From Altibacter sp. (GTDB taxonomy: Bacteria > Bacteroidota > Bacteroidia > Flavobacteriales > Flavobacteriaceae): 64,000 nt of DNA. The DNA lies in the NCBI RefSeq assembly GCF_019913785.1, contig NZ_JAIOHK010000026.1:1-64000 (forward strand). The letters are read 5' to 3'. Shown here piece after piece: positions 7,560-16,317 of the stretch. The position numbers were made by a program, and so were the translations under genes. The notes beneath the pieces are model-generated. The model was given only the letters and a program-made list of their open reading frames with translations, was not told the DNA's origin and ran no database searches. The number at the start of each line of letters is the position of its first letter. Position 1 is the first letter of the stretch.

Positions 7560-7994
7560 CTATTTAACTACCATGCCACTTATTACACCCTTACATACCA
7601 ACTCCCCTTTTTCATTTAGCATTTTTACCTTGCATTGTAATTTTTGAAACCGAAAGTATTCCTTTTCTGAAATCACCCTAACCGTTTCACCCGGATAGAC
7701 GGGCAGGTAGAAATCGACCTCGTGATGGGACAATGCAATTTGAGTGCCGTCCGAAGCAGCTTCGGACAACAGAAAGATACCCAAACACACCACACCTATT
7801 TGTGCCATACATTCGGTCAAAATAACGCCGGGGGTAATCGGATTCCCTTTAAAATGACCTTTATAAAAATAGGCATCTTCACCAAAGCGGTACCTCCCTT
7901 CCACCCCACTTTCAGAAACAGCTTCCAGACTATCCACAAAACGAAACGGCTCCGAATAGGGCAATTGGTCGAGTATGTGTTGAAAATGGGCCAT
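7560..7994 (-). CDS. 3-hydroxyacyl-ACP dehydratase, FabZ-like
   Basis: About 144 residues with a hot-dog fold. The FabZ signature is clear: KGHFKGNPITPGVILTECMA, where His is the first catalytic residue and Glu (in LTEC) the second. The ATG at 7994 (MAHFQHIL) shares a base with the stop of the upstream reductase gene (TAATG), so translation is coupled. The longer frame to 8063 reads low-quality sequence over the end of that gene and is rejected as the start. In the locus it would remove water from the 3-hydroxyacyl intermediate during chain building. It is more divergent than a housekeeping FabZ, consistent with a dedicated pathway enzyme. Confidence 0.87.
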   Translation of the reverse strand: MAHFQHILDQLPYSEPFRFVDSLEAVSESGVEGRYRFGEDAYFYKGHFKGNPITPGVILTECMAQIGVVCLGIFLLSEAASDGTQIALSHHEVDFYLPVYPGETVRVISEKEYFRFQKLQCKVKMLNEKGELVCKGVISGMVVK

Positions 7995-8770
7995 TAGCGT
8001 AGACTTTCCCCTCCATCTACCTTTAGCACGCTGCCGTTGATCCATCGGGCTTCCGCAGTACACAACAAATAGACCGCATTCGCCACGTCCTCAGGGGTGG
8101 TCAAGCGACTAAACGGATTCCTTTTCTTGGACATTTCGGCGAGTTGTTCACTTCCCGGTATCATTTCAAAAGAGGGTGTTTGCGTAGTACCGGCCTGTAT
8201 GCAATTGGACCGTATGCCCAAGGGTGCCAGTTCCACGGCCATTTGCCGCATCAAGGCCTCCAAGCTTGCCTTGGCAACGGAAACCGCTCCGTAACCGGGC
8301 CATACCTTGGCGTTGCCCTCACTGGTAAAGGCAATATTACACACCTCCTTCGCAAGCCTGTCAGCATCCAGCAAGGCGCGTATCCACGCATACCAACTAA
8401 TTCCCATGGCATGGCTTGTAAGTTCTATATCTCCCTTGGTAAGCACATGATCGGGCTTTCCTATCATAGTTTTCAAGCTGCCCTTCGCAATACTGTGTAG
8501 TATTAGCCCAACCTTTTTCTTCGGAAGTGATGCAACGACCTCGTGGATGGTTGCTTCCGAAAGGGCGTCCTTATTAAAAGTGAGCACTTGGACCCCCTGA
8601 GATCTCATTTGGGTTACTTCGGCTTCAAACTGAGCCAGATTATTTTTCCGATCGCGATGTACAATGCAAACATGCATCCCGTGGGCAGCCAACTTTCTGG
8701 CACTTGCGAGTCCCAGCCCGCTACTGCCGCCCAAGATAAGGCCCCATATATCTGTAAATTCCTTTTTCAT
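7994..8770 (-). CDS. Short-chain dehydrogenase, enoyl-ACP reductase (FabI/FabL)-like
   Basis: A 258-residue Rossmann protein. The nucleotide-binding motif is GGSSGLGLASARKL (residues 14-27). Catalytic Tyr160 and Lys167 are spaced Tyr-X6-Lys (YGAVSVAK), the spacing of enoyl-ACP reductases rather than the Tyr-X3-Lys of FabG ketoreductases. LHSIAKG near residue 91 resembles the HSIG-type strand of FabI, and the C-terminal half (PEDVANAVYLLCTAEARWINGS) is typical of this fold. It probably reduces the enoyl-ACP made by the adjacent dehydratase. No FabG-like ketoreductase lies in the locus, so one would have to come from primary fatty acid synthesis, or this enzyme may serve both steps. Its start abuts the stop of the type III synthase gene. 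Confidence 0.83.
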   Translation of the reverse strand: MKKEFTDIWGLILGGSSGLGLASARKLAAHGMHVCIVHRDRKNNLAQFEAEVTQMRSQGVQVLTFNKDALSEATIHEVVASLPKKKVGLILHSIAKGSLKTMIGKPDHVLTKGDIELTSHAMGISWYAWIRALLDADRLAKEVCNIAFTSEGNAKVWPGYGAVSVAKASLEALMRQMAVELAPLGIRSNCIQAGTTQTPSFEMIPGSEQLAEMSKKRNPFSRLTTPEDVANAVYLLCTAEARWINGSVLKVDGGESLR

Positions 8771-9823
8771 TTAAAACTCTAATAACACCCGCTGTGCCGA
8801 AAAACCGGGTCCAAAGCTAAGCATCAACCCCAATTCTCCTTTCGGGATCTCCTTTTCCATAAAACGCTCTAAAACATATAAAACGGTGGCACTGCTCATA
8901 TTTCCATACAAGGTAAGAACTTCTTTGGTATCGTCAATGTTCTTATTCAGACTTCCAAACAGCTCTTCCACCGTTTGCACAATCTTTTTACCCCCGGGAT
9001 GAAAGATAAGGTGGTCTATTTCTTCAATGGTCTTGTTGTTTTTTTTCAGAAAGGGATGAACAATGGCCGGGAAATGCGCCGCTATCTGTTCGGGCACATC
9101 CTTGTCCAAGATCATTTGCAAACCTGTATTGACCCATTTAAAACCCATCATATGGGTGGCGTCGTAAAAATGATACATGGCCTCGTCGATGATCTTGACG
9201 CCGTCATCCTGTGGATCTGATGACAGCAATACACAGGCAGCACCATCCCCAAAGATGGCAGCACTCACAATGTTCACCATGGAATAATCGTCTAGCTGAA
9301 AGGTGGCCGTAGGCGATTCCAAGGCAACGACCGCTGCTCGTTTTCCGGGATTGGCCTTTAAAAAGTTCTTCGCATAGATCACCCCCGAAACACCCGCTGC
9401 GCAGCCCATTTCGGTAACCGGAAGTCGTACCACATCCTGCCGCATTTGTAGGTCATTGATCAAATAGGCATCCACCGAAGGAATCATAATGCCGGTGCAG
9501 CTTACGGTAATCAGGAAGTCGATATCGGTTGGTTTCCATTGCGCCTTGTCCAAGGCTTTTTCCAGAGCTTGACGCCCCAGTTTTTTTACTTCTCGCACAT
9601 AGATCTCGTTGCGCTCTTCGAAGCTATTCTTCATAAAGACCTCATGGGCATCCATGATGGAATAGCGTCTATCGACGCCCGCACCTTCAAATATTTTTAA
9701 GACCTTTCGTTTAAACCGCGGCTCCTGTCCTTCCAGCCAGGCTTCCACATACGGAAGTATCTCTGCCGTAGTACGTGTATAAGGAGGTAGTTGCTTGGCA
9801 ACCGATGTAATTTTTACTGTCAT
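8771..9823 (-). CDS. Type III polyketide synthase
   Basis: A 350-residue enzyme of the chalcone/stilbene synthase superfamily. The Cys-His-Asn triad is complete: Cys141 in TEMGCAAGVSG, His275 in LIFHPGGKK, Asn308 in LYGNMSSATV. The C-terminal family loop SFGPGFSAQ is at 336-343. Such homodimeric enzymes extend an acyl starter with malonyl-CoA and cyclise it, giving alkylresorcinols, alkylpyrones or phloroglucinols. Here the neighbouring carrier protein and fatty-acid-type enzymes suggest a long or branched acyl starter delivered from ACP. The start overlaps the methyltransferase stop by 4 bases. The product cannot be read from sequence; an alkylresorcinol-like lipid later methylated and oxidised is my inference. 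Confidence 0.93.
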   Translation of the reverse strand: MTVKITSVAKQLPPYTRTTAEILPYVEAWLEGQEPRFKRKVLKIFEGAGVDRRYSIMDAHEVFMKNSFEERNEIYVREVKKLGRQALEKALDKAQWKPTDIDFLITVSCTGIMIPSVDAYLINDLQMRQDVVRLPVTEMGCAAGVSGVIYAKNFLKANPGKRAAVVALESPTATFQLDDYSMVNIVSAAIFGDGAACVLLSSDPQDDGVKIIDEAMYHFYDATHMMGFKWVNTGLQMILDKDVPEQIAAHFPAIVHPFLKKNNKTIEEIDHLIFHPGGKKIVQTVEELFGSLNKNIDDTKEVLTLYGNMSSATVLYVLERFMEKEIPKGELGLMLSFGPGFSAQRVLLEF

Positions 9824-10539
9824 ATGTTGGTTTTAATCACCCATTGGTAACGAAACGCCCATTTCCATGTTACGGTCGAACTTGGGGCATTCACCTGTTG
9901 TGCTATATTTTTTATTTCCTGTTTTGTAAACCCGCTGGCGATAGACACCAAACCGTCGTAACGCGCCGTTTTGGTTTTTAAAAACAAGTGGCTTATGACT
10001 TTGAACAACCAAAATGCGATTCGGCTGCGCTCTAAGTCGTTGATCACCATCCCCACCTTCGCCCTTTCCATTATTTTCTGAAGCAGTTGTACGATCTCCT
10101 CATGCTTAAAATGATGTAAGAACAAGGTACACAGCGCAATATCAAACTCAGGCAACAAATACGCTTCTGAAAGTACATCAATTTTTTGAAATGAGATGGC
10201 TGGGAACGCCTTGGAGCGAATTTTTGCCTCCTCCAAGATATGTTCGTTGGCATCGATGCCTATAAGCCGAAAGCGATGGCCTTTTTTCTGTGCATAGCGC
10301 GCACATTGCCGCAGTAGTTCCCCATCCCCACAGCCTATATCGAGCAAGGTAATTGTTTTTTCTTTGGGAATGCCGTTCAGCAACATCCCAATTCCCTGCA
10401 GACTAATCTCGGTTCCACCCAACCATTTGTTCACCCACCGCAAATCGGAAAGCAATCGTTTCATTTCCCCTCCTTGTAGGTTGAAATCGTCCATGATCTC
10501 CACTGCCTCCGAGCGATATTTTGCTGAAAAAACTACCAT
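9820..10539 (-). CDS. SAM-dependent methyltransferase of the polyketide locus
   Basis: A 239-residue class I methyltransferase. Motif I is TLLDIGCGDGELL (about residues 64-76), an acidic residue follows the second strand (LIGIDANEHI), and FDIALCTLFLHHF forms motif II. It is translationally coupled on both sides: the start follows directly on the oxidoreductase stop, and its end overlaps the type III synthase start by 4 bases. A small-molecule substrate, most likely the polyketide ring, is inferred from this position, as in the Streptomyces srs operon where a type III synthase, a methyltransferase and a flavoprotein act in turn. O- or C-methylation cannot be told apart here. Confidence 0.87.
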   Translation of the reverse strand: MVVFSAKYRSEAVEIMDDFNLQGGEMKRLLSDLRWVNKWLGGTEISLQGIGMLLNGIPKEKTITLLDIGCGDGELLRQCARYAQKKGHRFRLIGIDANEHILEEAKIRSKAFPAISFQKIDVLSEAYLLPEFDIALCTLFLHHFKHEEIVQLLQKIMERAKVGMVINDLERSRIAFWLFKVISHLFLKTKTARYDGLVSIASGFTKQEIKNIAQQVNAPSSTVTWKWAFRYQWVIKTNI

Positions 10540-11664
10540 TTAGACCAGGGTTCCATGTGTTTTCTTGATAATATGCGGTAGGATCGAAGGCATGGATTTT
10601 ACCAAACCCAGTCCTACCTTTGCTGCTATAGGATGCAGCAGCGCACTCTGTATACGTCGCCCTGTCCGCAATCGCTTTTCGAAAGTGGTCTTCCAGGCTC
10701 GGGTGTAATCCATTTCCAATTGTTCTCGATGGATACCGCCCTGCTGTCCGGCTGCTAAATAGCGTTCCGAAAACAGCTTGGCCCCGTGGATGGCCATCGC
10801 CATCCCATTTCCGCAGAGTGGATGTATGAGTCCGGCACTGTCCCCTATCATAAAAATATGATCGGCCACCGGCTTTTTCTGTTCAAAAGATATCTGACTA
10901 ATCGTCAAGGGTTTTTCGAATACAGGGATGGCATCGCTAAAAAATGCGGCCAGATGTGGATTTTTAGCTAGTACGTTTTGCTGAAAGGCTGCTATATTCC
11001 CATGGTGCTTAAAGGAGGCATAGGTCGTCAAATAGCAGGCGTTTACCACATCGGTTTCGGTTTTGGAGAGGCCGCAATACCCGCCTTCAAAATTGTGCAA
11101 TGCCACCAAATCGTCCGGAAATTCGGCTTGGTAATGCATTTTAACCCCTAGCCAGGGGGATTTCTGTTGTATAAACGACCGCTTCAGTGATATATCTAGC
11201 TGAGAGCGTTTTCCAAAGGCGCCAACCACATAGGCTGCCTTATAGGTGTTGCGGTTAAGTGTACTAACCGAAAACATTTCATTAGAAAAAGTGACGCTTT
11301 CAACCGTTTCAAAAAGGATGTCGGCTTTATTTTTTACCGCCTCGTATAGTAAATTGTCAAAGGCATACCGACTAATGCCAAAGCCGCCCAACGGTAATTC
11401 GGTGGAAAGCAGTGCGCCTTTCTTGGTACTCATTTCGAACCGTGTGATTGGCTTGGCCCCTGCGGCAAAAGGGTCGATGCCCAATGAGTTTAAATGGGGT
11501 AGCACTTCGTTCGAAACGTATTCGCCACAAACCCGGTGGTGGGGATAGGGTTGCTTTTCTATCACCAAAACCTGTACGCCCGCCTTGGACAGCTGCAATG
11601 CGCATGTAAGTCCGGCGAGGCCGCCGCCTATTATTAATACATCCCAAGGGCCTTTTGTAGTCAT
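10540..11664 (-). CDS. FAD-dependent oxidoreductase (geranylgeranyl reductase/hydroxylase type)
   Basis: A 374-residue flavoprotein. It has an N-terminal dinucleotide-binding motif IGGGLAGLTCALQL, an Arg-rich segment HHRVCGEYVS typical of the geranylgeranyl reductase and aromatic hydroxylase group, and the second FAD motif GDSAGLIHPLCGNGM. It is the first gene of the seven-gene minus-strand locus. I take the ATG at 11664; a GTG directly before it is also possible. Likely jobs are ring hydroxylation of the polyketide to a quinol or quinone, or double-bond reduction. The ompA terminator lies only 28 bases upstream, so the operon promoter must sit in or very near it. Confidence 0.87.
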   Translation of the reverse strand: MTTKGPWDVLIIGGGLAGLTCALQLSKAGVQVLVIEKQPYPHHRVCGEYVSNEVLPHLNSLGIDPFAAGAKPITRFEMSTKKGALLSTELPLGGFGISRYAFDNLLYEAVKNKADILFETVESVTFSNEMFSVSTLNRNTYKAAYVVGAFGKRSQLDISLKRSFIQQKSPWLGVKMHYQAEFPDDLVALHNFEGGYCGLSKTETDVVNACYLTTYASFKHHGNIAAFQQNVLAKNPHLAAFFSDAIPVFEKPLTISQISFEQKKPVADHIFMIGDSAGLIHPLCGNGMAMAIHGAKLFSERYLAAGQQGGIHREQLEMDYTRAWKTTFEKRLRTGRRIQSALLHPIAAKVGLGLVKSMPSILPHIIKKTHGTLV

Positions 11665-11691
11665 CACTTAAAGTTCGGTCTTTTTTTCGGC

Positions 11692-11724
11692 AAAAAAAAA
11701 TCCCGTCTTCCATTGAAAACGGGA
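11692..11724 (-). terminator. Intrinsic terminator after ompA-like gene
   Basis: Read on the minus strand, a 10-base-pair stem with one mismatch (TCCCGTCTTC at 11701-11710 against GAAAACGGGA at 11715-11724, loop of 4) is followed by nine U residues (A-run 11692-11700). It lies 25 bases after the stop of the OmpA lipoprotein gene and just before the polyketide operon. Confidence 0.85.
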
Positions 11725-11748
11725 CTATTTATTATGTCAATCGCAGGC

Positions 11749-12459
11749 TTAGCCTTTATTGGCTTCCTTTTGCGCCTCTTGCTTCATCTTCTCGTTGGGA
11801 ACAATTACAATATTAACCCTGCGGTTCTGGGCTCTACCTTCGGCAGTAGCATTGTCTCCCACCGGGCTTTGCTCGCCAAACCAATTGGTTGTAAATCTTC
11901 CGGCACTAAGTCCTTTGGTGGCTGTAAAATAGTTGGTCACTGCCATGGCTCTGTTCTTAGAAAGTGTCATATTCGATTCGTCCGAACCAACGCTGTCGGT
12001 ATGTCCAACCACCAATACATTGGTGTCTACATATTCTTTCAGAATTCCGGTTAGCTTATCGAGATTGGCCTGAGAGGCTGCGTTGATATTGTATTTTCCG
12101 GTATCGAAATACACACCGCTGTTTTCATCGAAAGTGATAACAATCCCGTCGTCTACACGTTCTACCTGGGCTCCGGGGATTTCTTCTTCGATTTTCTGAG
12201 CCTGTTTGTCCATTTTAGCACCGATTAAGACACCGGCGGTACCTCCAACAACACCACCAATAACGGCACCCATCTCACCATTTCCGCCTTTACCCACGTT
12301 GTTACCTATAATAGCACCCAATATGGCACCACTGGCAACCCCAATAACGGCTCCCTTTTGTTTGTTATTTGCATTTTTTGTGGCCTCACAGCTGGATAGA
12401 TTAGTAACCAGCGCTACAGCCAAAATTCCTAAAGAGATTGATTTAAATAGTGTTTTCAT
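11749..12459 (-). CDS. OmpA-family lipoprotein with glycine-zipper segment
   Basis: A 236-residue outer-membrane lipoprotein. The signal peptide ends in a lipobox at LVTNLSSC. Residues about 35-82 form a Gly/Ala-rich zipper (GAVIGVASGAILGAIIG and similar), followed by an OmpA C-terminal peptidoglycan-binding domain with VYFDTGKYNI, VVGHTDSVGSDESN and NRAMAVTNYF, and the terminal ARG-like GRAQNRRVNI. The domain binds the meso-diaminopimelate of peptidoglycan, so the protein links outer membrane and cell wall. Its start codon coincides with the end of the lipocalin-like gene upstream, and it has its own terminator. Confidence 0.92.
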   Translation of the reverse strand: MKTLFKSISLGILAVALVTNLSSCEATKNANNKQKGAVIGVASGAILGAIIGNNVGKGGNGEMGAVIGGVVGGTAGVLIGAKMDKQAQKIEEEIPGAQVERVDDGIVITFDENSGVYFDTGKYNINAASQANLDKLTGILKEYVDTNVLVVGHTDSVGSDESNMTLSKNRAMAVTNYFTATKGLSAGRFTTNWFGEQSPVGDNATAEGRAQNRRVNIVIVPNEKMKQEAQKEANKG

Positions 12460-12938
12460 TATTCGCTAATTTTTGAAAAGTTCATAGTTATTTTAAAAGG
12501 TTTCCCCTCAAGGGTAACCGTTTGCTCCCAGCGCATGGAAGCATCGTTTAATTGTGCCAAACGCACCCGGAAGCCTCGGTTGTCATCGGACTTACCTTTG
12601 GTATTCGTGGGTTTCAGCAAGAAATCATACAGTCCCGAATTCACATCCATCTCCTGAATATCGAAGATAAAGTTGCGATCACCGGTTGGACAATTTCCAT
12701 TGTTTACGGTATATACACCTGTATTGTTATTGGGGATAAAGCGCCATGATGTGCCTTCAAAACACTCCTTGGAGGTGTCGTTGAACATGGTGACATTGAA
12801 TTTGCCCGATTCACTATATGATATAGCGTCTAAAGACCAATATCCCTTGATTATTTTTCTTGATTCTTGAACGGTTTTTGGAGTACCACACGAGAGTAGT
12901 ACTGCTGCAAATACAGCAAATACAAATAGTTTTTTCAT
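12459..12938 (-). CDS. Lipocalin-like lipoprotein
   Basis: A 159-residue protein with a lipoprotein signal (FAAVLLSCG) and a beta-rich body beginning IIKGYWSLDAISY, the GxW start of lipocalin-type barrels, and ending in regular alternating strands. Two cysteines (in KECFEG and NGNCPTGD) could form a disulfide. Such small envelope lipocalins are frequent in Flavobacteriaceae and have no assigned ligand. It is the first gene of a two-gene unit with the OmpA lipoprotein, overlapping it by one base. Confidence 0.75.
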   Translation of the reverse strand: MKKLFVFAVFAAVLLSCGTPKTVQESRKIIKGYWSLDAISYSESGKFNVTMFNDTSKECFEGTSWRFIPNNNTGVYTVNNGNCPTGDRNFIFDIQEMDVNSGLYDFLLKPTNTKGKSDDNRGFRVRLAQLNDASMRWEQTVTLEGKPFKITMNFSKISE

Positions 12939-12976
12939 ATGAGGTTCGATTTTAGTTAGTATTAGTTGAAATTTGA

Positions 12977-13138
12977 TTACCTGCTAAACAATCTTTTGAG
13001 TAAAGATAGTACAAGTAATACGATAAAGATATAGAAAATTATTTTTGCAATCCCGGTTGCCGCGCCTGCTATATTCCCGAATCCGAAAATGGCGGCAATA
13101 ATTGCAATGACCAAAAAAGTAATGATCCAGCGTACCAT
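12977..13138 (-). CDS. Small DUF1328/YtjA-family membrane protein
   Basis: A 53-residue ORF starting [13 protein letters not shown] and ending [10 protein letters not shown]. It has two hydrophobic helices joined by a Gly/Ala turn ([15 protein letters not shown]), the standard pattern of the DUF1328 family, whose members are about 50-60 residues long and of unknown function. It lies alone between the lipocalin gene and the E1 fusion. Confidence 0.88.
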   Translation of the reverse strand: MVRWIITFLVIAIIAAIFGFGNIAGAATGIAKIIFYIFIVLLVLSLLKRLFSR

Positions 13139-13236
13139 AGTAAGTTGATTTTAGGGTTAGTATTAGTCTAAAGATACAATGAAATCAGGCACCGGAACGA
13201 ATGTTTGTTTTAAGTTTAACAACAAATGTTAACGAA

Positions 13237-15243
13237 TTAATAATGCAATACATCTAATAGAGCCTCTTTAAATTTTCCTTTGGACAGGTACTGCGTTTCC
13301 AGTTGGGCAGCAAAAGGTATGGGTGTTTCCATACTTGCCACGCGCTTAATGGGTGCGTCTAAATGTTCGAAACAGCTTTCTGAAATCAGGGCCGAAATAT
13401 CGGAGGCAATGCCTCCAAAACGGGAATCTTCCTGTAAGATAACAACTCTTCCCGTTTTCTTTACCGAAGCAAAAATTGCCTCAGTATCTAGCGGCATCAG
13501 GGTTCGAAGGTCGATAAGATCTGCCGATACCTCCGAAAGCTCATGCAAGGTCTCCAGGGCCCAATGTACCCCTGCTCCGTAGGTTATGATGGTCACATCA
13601 CCACCTTCCTTTAGCAGTGCGGCCTTGCCAAGCGGAAGGGTATAATAATCGGTAGGCACTTCCTGGCGAATACTTCGGTATAGGGCCTTGTGTTCGAAGA
13701 ACAATACCGGGTTTGGATCTTCAATACTGGTTGCCAACAGTCCTTTTGCATCGTAGGGAAACGCAGGATACACCACCTTTAATCCGGGGGTATGTGTAAA
13801 CCAAGCCTCGTTCGTCTGACTGTGAAACGGACCTGCACTCACTCCTGCCCCACAGGGCATTCGCACCACGACATCGGCCTTTTCATTCCAACGGTAATGC
13901 GACTTTGCCAGATAATTAATAATAGGGTTGAATCCCGATGTAACAAAATCGGCAAACTGCATTTCTACTACCGATTTAAAACCGTTGATGGACAGTCCCA
14001 TGGCGGCCGAAACGATAGCCGATTCGCAGATAGGGGTATTTCGAACGCGTGCCTTGCCAAATGCTTCCACAAAGCCTTCGGTAATTTTAAAAACCCCTCC
14101 GTATTCAGCGATATCCTGCCCCATTAAGATCAGGTTCTCATGCCGTTCCATCGATTGTTTTAAGCCTTCAGAAATAGCGTCAATAAGACGTAACTCCTTT
14201 GTGGTTTCATTTGGTGTAATCTCCTGATATGTAAAGGGATGAAATACGTCATTTAATTCGACACTTTCATTGGGTTCAATTTTTGGTTCCGCAAAAGCCA
14301 GGTCTAAATTTTCGTTTATTTCATGTACGATTTCTGTTTTAAAGCGCACCTCGTCTTCTTCCGATAAGATATTATTTTCCCGTAGGTAGGCCGCATAATT
14401 CTCCAACGGATCTTTAGCCCCCCATTCATCTAACAACTGCTGCGGCACGTATTTGGTACCACTGGCCTCTTCATGGCCGCGCATTCTAAAGGTTTTAAAT
14501 TCTAGTAATACGGGACGCGGATTTGTACGCATGCTTTCCACCAATTCCTTTACCTTGGTGTATACTTCTATGATGTTATTGCCATCAATGATGTAATTCT
14601 CCATTCCGTAGCCCTTCCCGCGATCTGCCAAATGCTCACAGTTGTACTGTTCTTTTGTTGGAGTAGAAAGTCCGTAGCCATTGTTTTCTATACAAAATAA
14701 CACCGGCAGGTCCCAAACCGACGCCACATTGAGTGCCTCGTGTATATCGCCTTCACTGGCACCGCCTTCCCCTGTAAATACGGCACATACCTTATTATTG
14801 CCCTTTAACTTGTTGGCAAGAGCAATCCCGTCGGCCACGCCAAATTGAGGGCCTAAATGGGAGATCATCCCTACGATATTGAATTCCTGGGTGCCAAAAT
14901 GAAAGCTGCGGTCGCGTCCTTTGGTAAAGCCGTTTGCCTTCCCCTGCCATTGTGAGAACAGGCGGTATAAGGGTATATCACGACTTGTAAAGACACCGAG
15001 GTTTCGGTGCATGGGTAAAATATATTCGTCCTTATCCAGCACGGTGGTTATTCCCACAGCGATGGCTTCTTGACCGATACCGCTAAACCACTTAGAGATT
15101 TTTCCTTGACGGAGTAGAATGAGCATCTTCTCTTCGATAAGGCGCGGTTTTAGCATTCCCTTGTATAAGGAAATCAGCGTATTATCATCAAGATCTTTGG
15201 TTTGGTAGTTAAAATGTACTGTTGGCAAAGTTTTGGAGCCCAT
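13237..15243 (-). CDS. 2-oxoacid dehydrogenase E1, fused alpha and beta subunits
   Basis: A 668-residue thiamine-diphosphate enzyme. The alpha part (about 1-345) has the ThDP/Mg motif GEGGASEGD...ENN at residues 158-188. The beta part (about 346-668) has GQDIAEYGGVFKITEG and the C-terminal transketolase domain. Alpha and beta are separate chains in many bacteria but fused in most Bacteroidota. It decarboxylates branched-chain 2-oxoacids and passes the acyl group to an E2 lipoamide partner not present here. This yields branched acyl-CoA primers for iso and anteiso fatty acids, which could also supply starters for the nearby polyketide locus. It is divergently transcribed from the oxygenase gene across 123 bases. 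Confidence 0.9.
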   Translation of the reverse strand: MGSKTLPTVHFNYQTKDLDDNTLISLYKGMLKPRLIEEKMLILLRQGKISKWFSGIGQEAIAVGITTVLDKDEYILPMHRNLGVFTSRDIPLYRLFSQWQGKANGFTKGRDRSFHFGTQEFNIVGMISHLGPQFGVADGIALANKLKGNNKVCAVFTGEGGASEGDIHEALNVASVWDLPVLFCIENNGYGLSTPTKEQYNCEHLADRGKGYGMENYIIDGNNIIEVYTKVKELVESMRTNPRPVLLEFKTFRMRGHEEASGTKYVPQQLLDEWGAKDPLENYAAYLRENNILSEEDEVRFKTEIVHEINENLDLAFAEPKIEPNESVELNDVFHPFTYQEITPNETTKELRLIDAISEGLKQSMERHENLILMGQDIAEYGGVFKITEGFVEAFGKARVRNTPICESAIVSAAMGLSINGFKSVVEMQFADFVTSGFNPIINYLAKSHYRWNEKADVVVRMPCGAGVSAGPFHSQTNEAWFTHTPGLKVVYPAFPYDAKGLLATSIEDPNPVLFFEHKALYRSIRQEVPTDYYTLPLGKAALLKEGGDVTIITYGAGVHWALETLHELSEVSADLIDLRTLMPLDTEAIFASVKKTGRVVILQEDSRFGGIASDISALISESCFEHLDAPIKRVASMETPIPFAAQLETQYLSKGKFKEALLDVLHY

Positions 15244-15338
15244 GTTTAAAATTTGAATAGCCCAAAAGTAGAAAAAAACCCAGTGTAATAAAGAAATAAT
15301 ACCACTTTTTTCTCTTCGGAATTGCTGGCTGAATTTGG

Positions 15339-15346
15339 TATATTTG
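15339..15346 (+). promoter_or_regulatory. Bacteroidota -7 box candidate before the oxygenase operon
   Basis: TATATTTG fits the TAnnTTTG consensus exactly, 20 bases before the ATG of the oxygenase gene. An upstream TTG lies at about 14 bases, shorter than the usual spacing, so the -33 element is weak. Confidence 0.5.
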
Positions 15347-15366
15347 TAGACTAAAATACAATTCTT

Positions 15367-16317
15367 ATGAACAATATACCTAGTGTTGACCTAGCCGATT
15401 TCATATCGGGAGATCCGGATAGAAAGCAAAAGTTTGTTGACGAAATTGGAAAGGCCTACGAAGAAATTGGCTTTGTCTCATTGAAAAATCATTTTCTGAG
15501 TGATGCGCTGGTTGAGAATCTATATAAGGAGGTGAAGGCGTTCTTTGCCTTACCGCTAGGCGCCAAGAAAAAATATGAAATTGAAGGATTGGGTGGACAA
15601 CGTGGTTATGTTTCCTTCGGAAAGGAACACGCCAAAGGCAAGAAGGAAGGCGATTTAAAAGAATTTTGGCATTTTGGTCAAGAACCTGCTTCCGATGCAA
15701 ATCTCCCCGATAGCTACCCGGACAATGTTACCGTCACCGAAATACCAAACTTCAATGCCACTGGTATGGAGGCCTATCGTATGTTGGAAAAAACAGGGGT
15801 CTATGTATTGCGAGCTCTGGCCCTTTATATTGGCCTCGATGAGCATTATTTCGATTATTGGGTGACCAATGGCAATAGCATTTTACGGCCCATCCACTAC
15901 CCTCCTATTACCGAAGAGCCAAAAGGAGCGGTTCGCGCAGGCGCCCATGGCGACATCAATTTAATTACCTTATTAATGGGTGCTTCCTCCGGCGGATTAC
16001 AGGTGCTGCGAAACGATGGTCAATGGATCGATGCCATCCCCGAAGAAGACGAATTAGTGATAAACGTGGGCGATATGCTGGAGCGTCATACCAATAATAA
16101 ACTGCGGTCTACCATCCATCGTGTGGTAAATCCGCCCAAAGAACAATGGGGCACGCCGCGGTATTCCATTCCATTCTTTATGCACCCTCGAAGTGATATG
16201 AAACTCAATTGCCTACCGGAATGTGTGGATGCAGAGCATCCCAAAGCATTCGATGATATTACAGCAGGTGACTTCCTACATCAGCGGTTGGTAGAAATTG
16301 GACTTATTAAAAAGTAA
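15367..16317 (+). CDS. 2-oxoglutarate/Fe(II) oxygenase, isopenicillin N synthase family
   Basis: A 316-residue double-stranded beta-helix enzyme. The iron ligands are His194 and Asp196 (in GAHGDINLITLL) and His251 (in STIHRVVNP). Arg265 and Ser267 (in RYSIPFF) are the usual 2-oxoglutarate or substrate carboxylate contacts. Length and motif order match the isopenicillin-N-synthase-like group, which in flavobacteria is common and of unknown substrate. It is the first gene of a run of four overlapping plus-strand genes with SUI1, a nucleoside phosphorylase and a binding protein, so a role linked to nucleoside or cofactor metabolism is possible but unproven. Confidence 0.9.
   Translation: MNNIPSVDLADFISGDPDRKQKFVDEIGKAYEEIGFVSLKNHFLSDALVENLYKEVKAFFALPLGAKKKYEIEGLGGQRGYVSFGKEHAKGKKEGDLKEFWHFGQEPASDANLPDSYPDNVTVTEIPNFNATGMEAYRMLEKTGVYVLRALALYIGLDEHYFDYWVTNGNSILRPIHYPPITEEPKGAVRAGAHGDINLITLLMGASSGGLQVLRNDGQWIDAIPEEDELVINVGDMLERHTNNKLRSTIHRVVNPPKEQWGTPRYSIPFFMHPRSDMKLNCLPECVDAEHPKAFDDITAGDFLHQRLVEIGLIKK

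Noticed and set aside
11713..12054. 113-codon plus-strand ORF opposite the OmpA lipoprotein gene
   Set aside because: Shadow of a clear OmpA-domain gene on the other strand and it overlaps the terminator.
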